59,901 nucleotides of DNA from Verrucomicrobiota bacterium (GTDB lineage: Bacteria; Verrucomicrobiota; Verrucomicrobiia; Opitutales; Seribacteraceae), in assembly GCA_028343845.1 (NCBI GenBank), contig JAOLZO010000013.1, positions 1 to 59,901 of the forward strand, given 5' to 3'. Of the stretch, positions 7,641-16,525 are shown piece by piece. Made by a program: the position numbers and the translations under genes. Under the pieces are notes generated by a model. The model searched no databases and was not told where the DNA came from. It saw only the letters and a program-made list of their open reading frames with translations. Within the stretch, counting starts at the first letter, position 1. Each line of letters opens with the position of its first letter.

Positions 7641-10171
7641 ATATCTTACGATCCCAAACTAATATGATCAGACTTCAAATACTAACGACTCTTTTTTGGA
7701 TTGGCGGGCAATGTCATTTTTCTCTTTGGGGGCAGAATAACCCTCCGGGTCCGCCCCCTTTCAATCCGATTCCCGTTGCCCCCGCTGCGCCTGCTCCTTT
7801 CCCGACACCTCCTCAAGCTCCTCTCGATCCCGTCCAGCCTGCCGCTCCTCAAGCCGCTCCCGGGCCTTCCGTCCCTCAGGCTCCTGGATTATTTGCGGAC
7901 GGGACCATGGAGCCGCTTGAGCTTTCGGGAGTGCCTGGTCTCAATGTCGAAGAATTCAGGCCATTCGTGTTGAGAAAGGCGGATGCGAACTCATTGCTTG
8001 ATTTGATCCAACAACATACGGGATGGAACATTCTTCGCACCAACAAGGATCTTCCGGCCATGGAGATAAGCTTTAACAGCCAAGGACACCTGACCAAGGG
8101 GGAAACCATCCGGATCGTGGAAAGTCTGCTCGCCATGCATGGGGTCAGCATAAGCAAGATTTCCGAAAACCTCTACAAGGCGGTGCGATCTGAAAAAGTC
8201 AATATGCACGTCCCCATTTGGTTGGAGGGTCCTGCCTCCATGATCAAGCCGAGCCAAAAGATTTACATGAAGACCTTTCATCTCAACTATGCTCCGGCCA
8301 AGGATATGGTTACTTATCTTACTCCTTTCAAGACCGAGGTCGGGCAACTCGTCCTACTTGAAAATGCAAACAGCATCCTGGTGACCGATGCCTTGATCAA
8401 TTTGCAAAGGATGGAACAGTTGCTCGAACAGCTTGACCGTCCGATTTCCAGGGAAGAACTGGGGGCGAAATTCGTCATTTGGCCAACTAAACATGCTGGG
8501 GCAATCGAGCTCGAAAGAAAGCTGGAGGCCATGATCGAAGGGAGCCTGAAGCCTTTTCTCGGAGGAACGACCCAAGTGGATTCCGATGAAAGAACGGGAA
8601 AGCTTCTAATTATGACCCGACAGGAAAATGTTGAGACTATAGAATTCGTTTTGAACGAACTAGATGCTCCGATCAAGATGAAGACCACTAGCAAGCATTT
8701 TAAACTTCAGCATGCAGAGGCCAAGGATTTAGTGGAGATTATTGATAAGATCATATCCGATCAGAAAGCAATCCAGAAGGAAGTGGATAAACAGAAAGCT
8801 GCTGGACGTCCCGAAGTGTCCACCACCACGTCTAAAGATCGCAATTCACGACTACAAAACAGTTCTACATTGGGTAAAGCGGGTTCCTCCGCTACTGGTT
8901 CATCGACTAGGACAACGATAAGAGAAGCTAAGGGGGGGGATGATGGAGGAGGAATTGCGGATGCAGAAGGTGCTCACGAGTTTAGTGCCTTCATCACCAT
9001 CTCTTCGGATGAGAGGAGCAATGCCATTTTGGTTTACGGAACGCCAGCGGATATAATTGAAATTGGTCGGATGATCGAGTCTCTTGATCAACCTCTTCCG
9101 CAGGCTCGACTTGATACGATTTTTGTGATGGTCGACTTGAGCGAGCAAAACCAACGGGGGATCGATGCCTTGCTAGGGAAATTGGAATGGTCGAAGTTTG
9201 CCCGTAGTCCGCGAGGGGAAGCGCTCTTTGGCGAACCTATTACAGAAACCCAGACGATACAGACGCCGGGACCAGATGGTCTTCCTGGTACTGCGGATGA
9301 TTCGCCTGCTGTCATTACTCCGAGGAAATTCCAAAATACCATGCAGGGGATAGTTGGAATTCCCGGCCTCAACTCGACTATTCCTTTTCAACTGGAAGAC
9401 TGGAAACTCACCGGGCTCCGGTGGGATCAGATCTTTGCCCTGTCCTCGGAGCGAAACGATGTGCGGATCTTCTCCACCCCGACCCTTAGCTTCGCTCATA
9501 ATTCGGACGACGTGCATATCCTGATCGAAGATGAACGAAACATCATCATTCCCACCTATTCTGGATACAATAGCGGAACGGAGGGAGGCAATACCGCGGA
9601 GCCTAGCTCGATAACGGCCAAGACTTCGCTTCAAATCAAGAAGCCGAAGATCGGCATGCCCATGATTGATGAAAACGGAACGATCGTTAGGGCCGGTTCC
9701 ATTTACATGGAGATCGAGGTGAAAGCGGAAAAGTTCGATGAGACCCAGAGCAACACCTATCAAGGGCAATCCCTGCCGGCCAAAAAGATTAGGGAAGCCA
9801 AATCCTTTCTAACCGTGCGGGATGGGGAAATCATTGTTTTGGGCGGGTTACAGGAAGTTCAGGTCGATTCCACCGAGTCGAAGTATAACCTGCTGAGCGA
9901 CATCCCTTATTTCGGAAAGAAGTTCTTTAGACCGAAAAGCATCAAGTATACCCCGACCGAGCTGCTTATTTTTCTCAAACCCACGATCATGAGGCCGGGT
10001 CAAAATGATACCCCCGAAAACATAAGGACAATTGATGAGCGAATCAGGGGAGACTACAAGCCCAAGTTCACATCTCCTTCAGGCCAGGTGCTCGGAGTAC
10101 CTGACATTGATGGAAAGATAAAGGAAAATTCGTCCGTCAAGGACAGGCCGTCTTCCCGACCCCAGCTATGA
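7637..10171 (+). CDS. gspD: Type II secretion outer-membrane secretin
   Basis: 844 residues. A signal sequence ends near residue 33 and is followed by about 55 residues rich in Pro and Ala, which is unusual for GspD. Next come N-type ring-building domains (FHLNYAPAKDMVTYLTPFK and FKLQHAEAKDLVEIIDKI are repeated N-domain beta-alpha units) and then the secretin barrel. The barrel end shows the secretin signature LLSDIPYFGKKFFR (about 752-765) and LLIFLKPTIMRP. The protein forms the outer-membrane channel. A low-complexity Ser/Thr/Gly linker (about 385-440) separates two N domains. Confidence 0.93.
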   Translation: MNILRSQTNMIRLQILTTLFWIGGQCHFSLWGQNNPPGPPPFNPIPVAPAAPAPFPTPPQAPLDPVQPAAPQAAPGPSVPQAPGLFADGTMEPLELSGVPGLNVEEFRPFVLRKADANSLLDLIQQHTGWNILRTNKDLPAMEISFNSQGHLTKGETIRIVESLLAMHGVSISKISENLYKAVRSEKVNMHVPIWLEGPASMIKPSQKIYMKTFHLNYAPAKDMVTYLTPFKTEVGQLVLLENANSILVTDALINLQRMEQLLEQLDRPISREELGAKFVIWPTKHAGAIELERKLEAMIEGSLKPFLGGTTQVDSDERTGKLLIMTRQENVETIEFVLNELDAPIKMKTTSKHFKLQHAEAKDLVEIIDKIISDQKAIQKEVDKQKAAGRPEVSTTTSKDRNSRLQNSSTLGKAGSSATGSSTRTTIREAKGGDDGGGIADAEGAHEFSAFITISSDERSNAILVYGTPADIIEIGRMIESLDQPLPQARLDTIFVMVDLSEQNQRGIDALLGKLEWSKFARSPRGEALFGEPITETQTIQTPGPDGLPGTADDSPAVITPRKFQNTMQGIVGIPGLNSTIPFQLEDWKLTGLRWDQIFALSSERNDVRIFSTPTLSFAHNSDDVHILIEDERNIIIPTYSGYNSGTEGGNTAEPSSITAKTSLQIKKPKIGMPMIDENGTIVRAGSIYMEIEVKAEKFDETQSNTYQGQSLPAKKIREAKSFLTVRDGEIIVLGGLQEVQVDSTESKYNLLSDIPYFGKKFFRPKSIKYTPTELLIFLKPTIMRPGQNDTPENIRTIDERIRGDYKPKFTSPSGQVLGVPDIDGKIKENSSVKDRPSSRPQL

Positions 10172-10689
10172 AACTGATCCGTATGAGAAACCCCAACTGT
10201 CTTCTACTCATTGCCCTTTGGGGTTTTTTGGGGACGGTTGTTTTCGGGAGTTCGGACAGCCCGTTCGCAAACCCGGACAAGCCACCGCCCAAGCCTGCTG
10301 AAAAAGGCAACAACCTTCCGATTCCTCAGAAATTCAAGCCACCGGTCAAGCAACAGCCATCCCCATTCGAGCTTCGCGGGTACTACAAGTTCGAGGGCCA
10401 ATGGCGTTTCTATCTATACAACAGGAACGATAGGGAGGGCGCATGGCTGGATAGTGACGAGAACTCGACCGCCGTCAGTTATGCGGGGGAAACCTTTGTT
10501 TTCGATACGGAAAACAAAGAGGTGGCCCATGAGGGGTTTCAACCCATTACACTCGTGGAGACCCCCAAGCCAACCGGCAAGGCCTTTACTCCTGCTCCCG
10601 CGAAGTCAAGCTCCCCGGCCAAGCCAAAAAACCCAAATCCAACTGTCAAGAAACCAGGTCCTCCGCCTATCCCCAAACCCAGAAAATAA
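10168..10689 (+). CDS. Periplasmic proline-rich protein, candidate GspC/PilP-like connector
   Basis: 173 residues with an N-terminal signal/anchor helix (about 9-27), a proline-rich linker, one small beta-rich domain (about 67-135, containing [19 protein letters not shown]) and a Pro/Lys/Ala-rich tail. GspC uses a similar small HR domain to connect platform and secretin, and no other gene in the operon fills that role, so a connector function is plausible. There is no PDZ domain. It overlaps the gspD stop by 4 bases. The function is inferred. Confidence 0.55.
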   Translation: MKLIRMRNPNCLLLIALWGFLGTVVFGSSDSPFANPDKPPPKPAEKGNNLPIPQKFKPPVKQQPSPFELRGYYKFEGQWRFYLYNRNDREGAWLDSDENSTAVSYAGETFVFDTENKEVAHEGFQPITLVETPKPTGKAFTPAPAKSSSPAKPKNPNPTVKKPGPPPIPKPRK

Positions 10690-10694
10690 GCTTT

Positions 10695-12521
10695 GTGATT
10701 TCCGAAAAAAACAACGAAGGCGGCAAATCAGCCGAGAATCCGAGTTCGGCGGAGGAGGGAGAGGGAAGAACCTTTCTGACTTCGGATTCCTTTGAGAGTA
10801 TGGATTGGTGGTCCGGGTTGGCTGATCTGGACAGGATCAACATTCTTTCCGCTCCTCTCGAGGACCGAGCCCGCTTGCTCGCTTCCAAGTACTCTTCGAC
10901 GATTGACGAGACTATGCTTGAAATCGGTAAAAAGGCCAAGCTTTCCTACGTCGAGGATTTTGAGCTTCCCGAGAATCCGACGAAGCTCCTCCCCCTCCGT
11001 CTGATTCACAGCTATAGTTGCCTGCCGATTGGCGAAGAGGAAGACGAGGGCACGCTTAAACTGGTGACCGTCTGGCCCCCTTCCGAACGGATGAGCAGGT
11101 GGGTCTTCGCAGTGTCCGGCAAAAAACCGATTTGGAGCCTGAGCTCGCCCGAGAAGATCTCCCGGGCCATTACGGAGAACTTTGGGATTGGAGCCGAGAG
11201 TTTGGATGAATCGGATCTTGACCTCGAGGGAGAGGAGGAAGCTCAGGACGATTTGGAGGATCAGAATGCGGCCATCATCCGCTTCGTGAACGAGGTGATA
11301 CAAAGAGCGATCGTGGATCGGGCTACCGACATTCATTTCGAGCCTCACAAGGAAACTTTGCAAATCCGCTACCGGATTGACGGTCAGTTAGTGCCCGTCC
11401 GCGTACCGGATAACTTGAGAAGTTTTCAGGACGCCATTATTTCGCGGATCAAGATCATGAGCGCGATCAATATTTCCGAGAAGAGAAGACCGCAAGGGGG
11501 AAGGATTACCTTTTCCCAAGGACAGAGCGATCTGGATATCCGTGTTTCCACCCTTCCTACGCTTTATGGGGAGAGCATAAGTCTCCGTCTGTTGAACGAA
11601 AAATCGCAACCTCTCTCGATGCGGGAGTTGGGGCTGATGATCGGTGACGAGAAAAACATAGTGTCCATTTTGGAGAAACCTCATGGGATTGTTCTGGTGA
11701 CCGGGCCTACTGGCTCCGGAAAATCGACTTCCCTGACCGCTTTTATCCGTCGGATCCATAAACCCGAACGCCGGATCATGACGGTGGAGGATCCGGTCGA
11801 GTACGAAGTAGCCGGGATTAATCAAACTCAGGTTAATTCGGAAATCGGATTTACCTTCGCCAGCGCATTGAGGGAAATCCTTCGTCAGGATCCGGACGTG
11901 ATCATGGTTGGTGAAATCAGAGACCGAGAGACCGCTGACATTGCCATCCGGGCATCCCTGACCGGGCACTTGGTTTTGAGCACCTTGCACACCAACGATG
12001 CGCCGGGCGCGATCACCCGATTGGTTGATATGGAGATCGAACCGTTCCTCATTGCCTCGTCGGTAGAGATGGTCATTGCCCAAAGGCTTGTGCGCAGACT
12101 TTGTCAGGAATGTTGTGCGCCTGCCCAAATGTCCGAGACCGATATGCTCGCCTCGCTTTCCATCCTCGAGGTGGATCCGTCCGAACTGGTTCATGCTTCC
12201 AAGGTCATGCAGGCGGTCGGATGTCAAAAATGTCAAAACCTAGGATACCGTGGGCGGGTGGGGATTTTCGAATTGATGCGGATGAGTGACGAGATTCATG
12301 GCATGGTGATCAAGAACGCCTCCGCTCCTGATATCCGGGAAATTGCCCTGTCGGAGGGCATGAGTACCTTGCAAGGCAGTGGCTGGGAGCAAATCAAGCG
12401 GGGGCTCACGACCTTCGACGAGGTCATCAGGTATGCCGATGGTTACGTCGATGAAGAACCGGATCAGGCATTCTCCGAGGATAGTCCGGGCGGCGTGGTC
12501 GAAAGCCCTCTTGAAGACTGA
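10695..12521 (+). CDS. gspE: Type II secretion ATPase
   Basis: 608 residues from GTG 10695. The N-terminus is acidic and Ser-rich, followed by a MshEN-type region and a RecA-like ATPase core. Walker [10 protein letters not shown] lies near 336-344, the Asp box and Walker B ([18 protein letters not shown]) near 395-412, and the zinc-binding cysteines CQECC and CQKC near 471-514. It powers pseudopilus assembly at the inner membrane. It lies downstream of gspD rather than at the head of the operon. Confidence 0.95.
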   Translation: MISEKNNEGGKSAENPSSAEEGEGRTFLTSDSFESMDWWSGLADLDRINILSAPLEDRARLLASKYSSTIDETMLEIGKKAKLSYVEDFELPENPTKLLPLRLIHSYSCLPIGEEEDEGTLKLVTVWPPSERMSRWVFAVSGKKPIWSLSSPEKISRAITENFGIGAESLDESDLDLEGEEEAQDDLEDQNAAIIRFVNEVIQRAIVDRATDIHFEPHKETLQIRYRIDGQLVPVRVPDNLRSFQDAIISRIKIMSAINISEKRRPQGGRITFSQGQSDLDIRVSTLPTLYGESISLRLLNEKSQPLSMRELGLMIGDEKNIVSILEKPHGIVLVTGPTGSGKSTSLTAFIRRIHKPERRIMTVEDPVEYEVAGINQTQVNSEIGFTFASALREILRQDPDVIMVGEIRDRETADIAIRASLTGHLVLSTLHTNDAPGAITRLVDMEIEPFLIASSVEMVIAQRLVRRLCQECCAPAQMSETDMLASLSILEVDPSELVHASKVMQAVGCQKCQNLGYRGRVGIFELMRMSDEIHGMVIKNASAPDIREIALSEGMSTLQGSGWEQIKRGLTTFDEVIRYADGYVDEEPDQAFSEDSPGGVVESPLED

Positions 12522-12532
12522 GCTTTTCCAAA

Positions 12533-13798
12533 ATGGCCAAATTCAAATACGTAGCCATTGACGTCAGGGGGAGGAGTTTGGCCGGAGAGGTCGAGGCTGA
12601 TGACCCAAAAGCGGCCAAGCAGCTTGTGCGAGGCGAAGGGCTTACTCCGCTTAAGTTATCCCGAGTCGGCGGAGAGGTGGCGAAGGAGTCAAGCATTCCC
12701 AAGAAAACAATTCCTTTTAGCAAAAGAGATCGCTCCGGGGGGAGGGCAAGGAAATTGACCGCCAAGGGAGAGCGGACGGGGTTGGATTTTCTCAAGAGAC
12801 TGATGGAGCTTCACGGTAGCGGGATGCCCGTTGCGGATGCGGTCAAACTATTGAACCAAAGACTGTCCGATCCCAAACTCAAGGAGGTGGCAGGTTTTCT
12901 TTGGAAGGAACTTGCGGAGGGAAGAACTTTGTCCAGGGCAATGAGGTCTTTGCCTCAGTATTTCAGCGAATCCTCGACTTTTGTCATTGAAGCGGGGGAA
13001 GCGACCGGCAACGTCACCCCTATTCTGAAAAAGATCATTTCTTACTTGGAGGAGAAGAGGGAAATCCGTTCCAAGGTCATGGCAAGTATGGCGTACCCGA
13101 TTTTCGTAGGTTTCGTCGCTTTTTCGGTGGTCATCTTTTTTCTCGCCTATCTTTTGCCTACGATCGAGGAAATGCTCGAGCAATTGGGGGGTGAATTGAA
13201 CTTCCTCGCCACCGTCCTGATTGAGGGATCAAACTTCGTGCTCAGGTTCGGGCCTTTCGTCTTAATGGGAATTTTCATTTGGTTGCTCGCGATTTTCAGG
13301 TGGAGCAAGACGGAAAAGGGAGGGATGGCCGTGGATAGCGGAATCCTGAAGCTTCCTTTGTTTGGCAACATCATGTACCTGTCCGAGATGTTTCAATTGA
13401 CCAGTTTGCTTTCCACTTTGATATGGAGTGGCATTGGATTGACCGAAAACCTCCGCCTGTGCGAAAAGACAATCAAGAATCGTTTCTTGCGCAATCGCTT
13501 CCGTTCCGCACGGGCTTTGGTCAATGAGGGGAAGTCACTTCCCGAATCCTTGCGCAAATACAAGTTCCTTCCCTTGATCCAGTTGGACGTTCTGGAAGTT
13601 GGGGAAAAGACCGGAAACCTTGGCAATAGCATGGAGGACGCGAGCAATTCCTTTCGCGAGCAATTGACCAAGAAAATCAAACTGATGACGACTTTGGTCT
13701 CGGCCGCAGCCTTGGGCTTTGCCTTTTCCTTGGTTGCCCTTGTCGCAATCGCCATTGTCACGAGCATCTTCGAGGTAAGCAAAAGCATAAGCTACTGA
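12533..13798 (+). CDS. gspF: Type II secretion inner-membrane protein GspF
   Basis: 421 residues, close to the usual 400-410. The N-terminal MAKFKYVAIDVRGRSLAGEV is the typical GspF/PilC opening. Two T2SSF domains follow, each with the pattern GMPVADAVKLLNQ / GIGLTENLRLCEK and long hydrophobic helices; three membrane segments are visible. It is the polytopic platform on which GspE works. A Lys/Arg-rich spacer (about 45-80) precedes the first domain. It follows gspE by 11 bp. Confidence 0.93.
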   Translation: MAKFKYVAIDVRGRSLAGEVEADDPKAAKQLVRGEGLTPLKLSRVGGEVAKESSIPKKTIPFSKRDRSGGRARKLTAKGERTGLDFLKRLMELHGSGMPVADAVKLLNQRLSDPKLKEVAGFLWKELAEGRTLSRAMRSLPQYFSESSTFVIEAGEATGNVTPILKKIISYLEEKREIRSKVMASMAYPIFVGFVAFSVVIFFLAYLLPTIEEMLEQLGGELNFLATVLIEGSNFVLRFGPFVLMGIFIWLLAIFRWSKTEKGGMAVDSGILKLPLFGNIMYLSEMFQLTSLLSTLIWSGIGLTENLRLCEKTIKNRFLRNRFRSARALVNEGKSLPESLRKYKFLPLIQLDVLEVGEKTGNLGNSMEDASNSFREQLTKKIKLMTTLVSAAALGFAFSLVALVAIAIVTSIFEVSKSISY

Positions 13799-13799
13799 C

Positions 13800-14777
13800 A
13801 TGCCTGGCGTTTTATCAAGATTGACGTTCGTAATCGGGACCGTGGGGTTGGTTACTTTTCTTTTTGCCGGTTGTACCTCCGGAAGCGAGGAAGGAAGCGT
13901 CGAGAATACCGAATCGAGCGGGTTGGCAAAGAAGGCGAAGAAGGGCAGGCAGGGCTTGGATGACGGATCGATTTACGAAGGAGAATTATCCAAAGGCAAA
14001 CCGAATGGATATGGCATAAGAAAGTATGCCAACGGCGACCTATACGAGGGGCAGCATAAGAACGGTTACCTGCATGGATACGGGTCTTACCTTTACAAAT
14101 CAAGCGAGGAGTTCGATAGGTATTCCGGGCTATGGGAAAGAGGGAAAAGGGAGGGATTCGGAACCTTGGTTTTGACCGATTCGTCCAGGATGGAAGGTTA
14201 CTGGAACAAGGATGAGTTGCTCTACGGCGAATACCAAGGCTCCAACGGCGTCATCTTTTCTGGAAAATGGAGACAGTCAAGTTTGTCCGAAGGCAGAAAG
14301 AAATCAGAACTCAATGAGGAATTCACAGGATCTTTCAATTCCGACGGAACCTATTACCATGGGACCTTCTCCGCGGCAAACGGGGACCGCTACACGGGCA
14401 AGTTCCAGTCCGATGCCTACCATGGGAGCGGGGTGCTCGAGAGATTGGACGGTAGTGTTTACGTCGGGAATTTTGCCGGAGGCGAGTTTTCTGGAATTGG
14501 AGTACTGGCCGAATCCAAAGGAACTACTTATTCCGGAAAGTTTGAAAAAGGGCTTCCGCATGGCTATGGAGTACAGCAAGACCGTACGGGGGTGACTTAT
14601 TCGGGGATGTGGTACGAAGGCGAAAAAAATGGTGATGGAACCCTTGATTTCGGGGACGGAACGAGTTTTTCCGGCGAATTCAGGTCCGGTCTGGCCCACC
14701 AAGGCTCTTATGATTGGGGGAATGGCAAAATAACGGATTCCTATCAGGATGAAAACGGGCAATGGCTTGATCGTTGA
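13800..14777 (+). CDS. MORN-repeat lipoprotein
   Basis: 325 residues. A signal peptide ends in the lipobox LFAG|C25, so the mature protein is lipid-anchored. From residue 55 on it is built of about nine or ten MORN-type units of the form YEGELSKGKPNGYGIRKYANG, which form an elongated beta sheet. Bacterial MORN proteins have no single function. It starts one base after the gspF stop, so it is probably in the secretion operon and may be an accessory or a surface substrate; that link is inference. Confidence 0.8.
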   Translation: MPGVLSRLTFVIGTVGLVTFLFAGCTSGSEEGSVENTESSGLAKKAKKGRQGLDDGSIYEGELSKGKPNGYGIRKYANGDLYEGQHKNGYLHGYGSYLYKSSEEFDRYSGLWERGKREGFGTLVLTDSSRMEGYWNKDELLYGEYQGSNGVIFSGKWRQSSLSEGRKKSELNEEFTGSFNSDGTYYHGTFSAANGDRYTGKFQSDAYHGSGVLERLDGSVYVGNFAGGEFSGIGVLAESKGTTYSGKFEKGLPHGYGVQQDRTGVTYSGMWYEGEKNGDGTLDFGDGTSFSGEFRSGLAHQGSYDWGNGKITDSYQDENGQWLDR

Positions 14778-14853
14778 GAGGTTGATTCGTTCATACTTTG
14801 AGGTTTGCCAATCTTGATCCTATTCGTCATAAAGTACTGTCTAACTTCGAATA

Positions 14854-15702
14854 ATGTCAGAATCTACCCTATTTAAGCTCAAGTTTTGGGGCACCCGTGG
14901 GAGCATTCCCTGCCCGGGCCCGGATACTGTGAAATATGGAGGTAACACTACCTGTTTTGAGATTACTTGTGGTTCTAAGAGGGTATTGATCGATGCCGGA
15001 ACGGGAATCAGGATGTTGGGCAAGAAGATTATGATCGAGGAGGAGAATTTCCTCGATGCCGACCTGTTCTTCACTCATACCCATATGGATCATATCCAGG
15101 GGTTGCCTTTTTTTGCCCCGCTCTATAATCCCTCGAGCGACGTGAGACTGCATGCGGGGCATCTTTCCACTAATGACGACTATGACCTGAGCGGGATCAT
15201 CGGCACCATGCTGATGAAGGACCCTGTCTTTCCGGTGCCTAGCTCCCTGATCGAGAAAGCCTGTTCATACAGCGATTATTTCGTAGGTCACGTATTCGAG
15301 TTGGGGGATGGTATCGTTATCCGTACGGGCAAGCTCAACCATCCCAATGGGGCTTGTGGTTATAGAATCGAGTTTCAAGGCAAAGCGATTGCGATCTGTA
15401 CTGATACCGAGCATTACGACGACCGGATAGACGAGAACGTCGTAGCCTTGGCAAAGGATGCGGAGGTAATGGTTTATGATTCCGCTTATACTGACGAGGA
15501 ATATCCAAAGTTCAAAGGCTGGGGGCATTCGACTTGGCAAGAGGCGATCAAGGTAGCCGAGGCCGCTGGAGTTAAGCAAACTTTTCTGTTCCATCACGAT
15601 CCATCGCACAATGACGAAAAGATGGATCAGATTGCGCAAGAAGCGGCTAAAAAGAAAAAGGGAGTCCGCCCCGCCGTCGAGGGCGAGGAAATCATTCTTT
15701 AG
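14854..15702 (+). CDS. MBL-fold metal-dependent hydrolase
   Basis: 282 residues. The opening LKFWGTRGSIPCPGP and the metal motif HTHMDH (75-80), with Asp48 and a later HHDPSH, identify a metallo-beta-lactamase fold enzyme of the phosphodiesterase-like type (PhnP/cAMP-PDE neighbourhood). No signal peptide, so cytoplasmic. The substrate cannot be told from sequence. Its 3' end overlaps the convergent DUF2807 gene by 11 bp, and it has its own 76-bp upstream spacer after the MORN gene. Confidence 0.8.
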   Translation: MSESTLFKLKFWGTRGSIPCPGPDTVKYGGNTTCFEITCGSKRVLIDAGTGIRMLGKKIMIEEENFLDADLFFTHTHMDHIQGLPFFAPLYNPSSDVRLHAGHLSTNDDYDLSGIIGTMLMKDPVFPVPSSLIEKACSYSDYFVGHVFELGDGIVIRTGKLNHPNGACGYRIEFQGKAIAICTDTEHYDDRIDENVVALAKDAEVMVYDSAYTDEEYPKFKGWGHSTWQEAIKVAEAAGVKQTFLFHHDPSHNDEKMDQIAQEAAKKKKGVRPAVEGEEIIL

Positions 15703-16525
15703 GCTGTTGTCCCACTGTCTTTAATCCCTTGTTCAACTGGGGATTGGTCGCGTTAAAATCAGTCAAGGGAAAGGAACTCGAAAGAATGTCGCTTACCCTG
15801 CCTGCACCCGCTTGATCAACGACCATCTTCTCTGGTTTTTTGTGAAGGAAAAGGTTTCCCGAGGCATGCATCCGGGCATCAAGCCATGCTTGGGGAGCCA
15901 AATGGGCAACCCCTTTCCCTTTGTGGATCAAGGTGGCTTGCTCGATAAACAGATCCTCGCCCCGCAGGGATCCGTTCCCCAATACTTGAGCCTTGAGTTG
16001 AGAAACACCTTTTCCTCTCAGCACGACTGTTCCGTCACCTTCATGGCGAAGTTGCAGGGTGGGGGAAAAAAGGTTTTCCAAATGAAGGTTGCCAGCGGAG
16101 GTTGAGAAGACGGAAAGATTATCGGAGAGCAAACCGTTTGAGGTCAGGTTACTTGTGCCATGTACCCGGATTTCCCTAAGGCGGTCGATTGATACAATGA
16201 CTTCAACGGGGAATTTCCGCTTGGCGCTCAACTTGAGAAAAGGAAGCCTTCGAGCTATTTCGTAGGTGTTGTTCGCTTCCACGTAAAGGGTCTTGTCCCG
16301 AACCCTCGTAATAACCGAATCAATGATTTCCGAGTCTGCATAAACCGTGGTTTCCCGATTGCGCTTTCCTTTGTTAAGAAAAACGTCCACTTCTCCTTTT
16401 ACCTCGATTTTGTCGAAAAAGAACAACAGCCTCCTTTGCGATGAGAGTTCCCCAAAAGCCGAAAGACAGAAGGAAAGGATGGCTGCGGGCAAAAGTAAAA
16501 AACTGAACTTACTTGGATTTTCCAT
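15692..16525 (-). CDS. Secreted DUF2807 (GIN-domain) protein
   Basis: 277 residues from the ATG at 16525. The N-terminus KFSFLLLPAAILSFCLSAFG is a signal peptide. The body has the DUF2807 pattern: a short conserved opening FDKIEVKGEVDVFL, then repeated beta strands carrying GTSNLTSNGL and GAGRVS motifs, as in putative adhesin-like head domains. An ATG at 16558 would add 11 polar residues before the signal peptide and is less likely. The gene begins inside the last 16 bases of uvrB, so the two are coupled. Function unknown. Confidence 0.7.
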   Translation of the reverse strand: MENPSKFSFLLLPAAILSFCLSAFGELSSQRRLLFFFDKIEVKGEVDVFLNKGKRNRETTVYADSEIIDSVITRVRDKTLYVEANNTYEIARRLPFLKLSAKRKFPVEVIVSIDRLREIRVHGTSNLTSNGLLSDNLSVFSTSAGNLHLENLFSPTLQLRHEGDGTVVLRGKGVSQLKAQVLGNGSLRGEDLFIEQATLIHKGKGVAHLAPQAWLDARMHASGNLFLHKKPEKMVVDQAGAGRVSDILSSSFPLTDFNATNPQLNKGLKTVGQQPKE

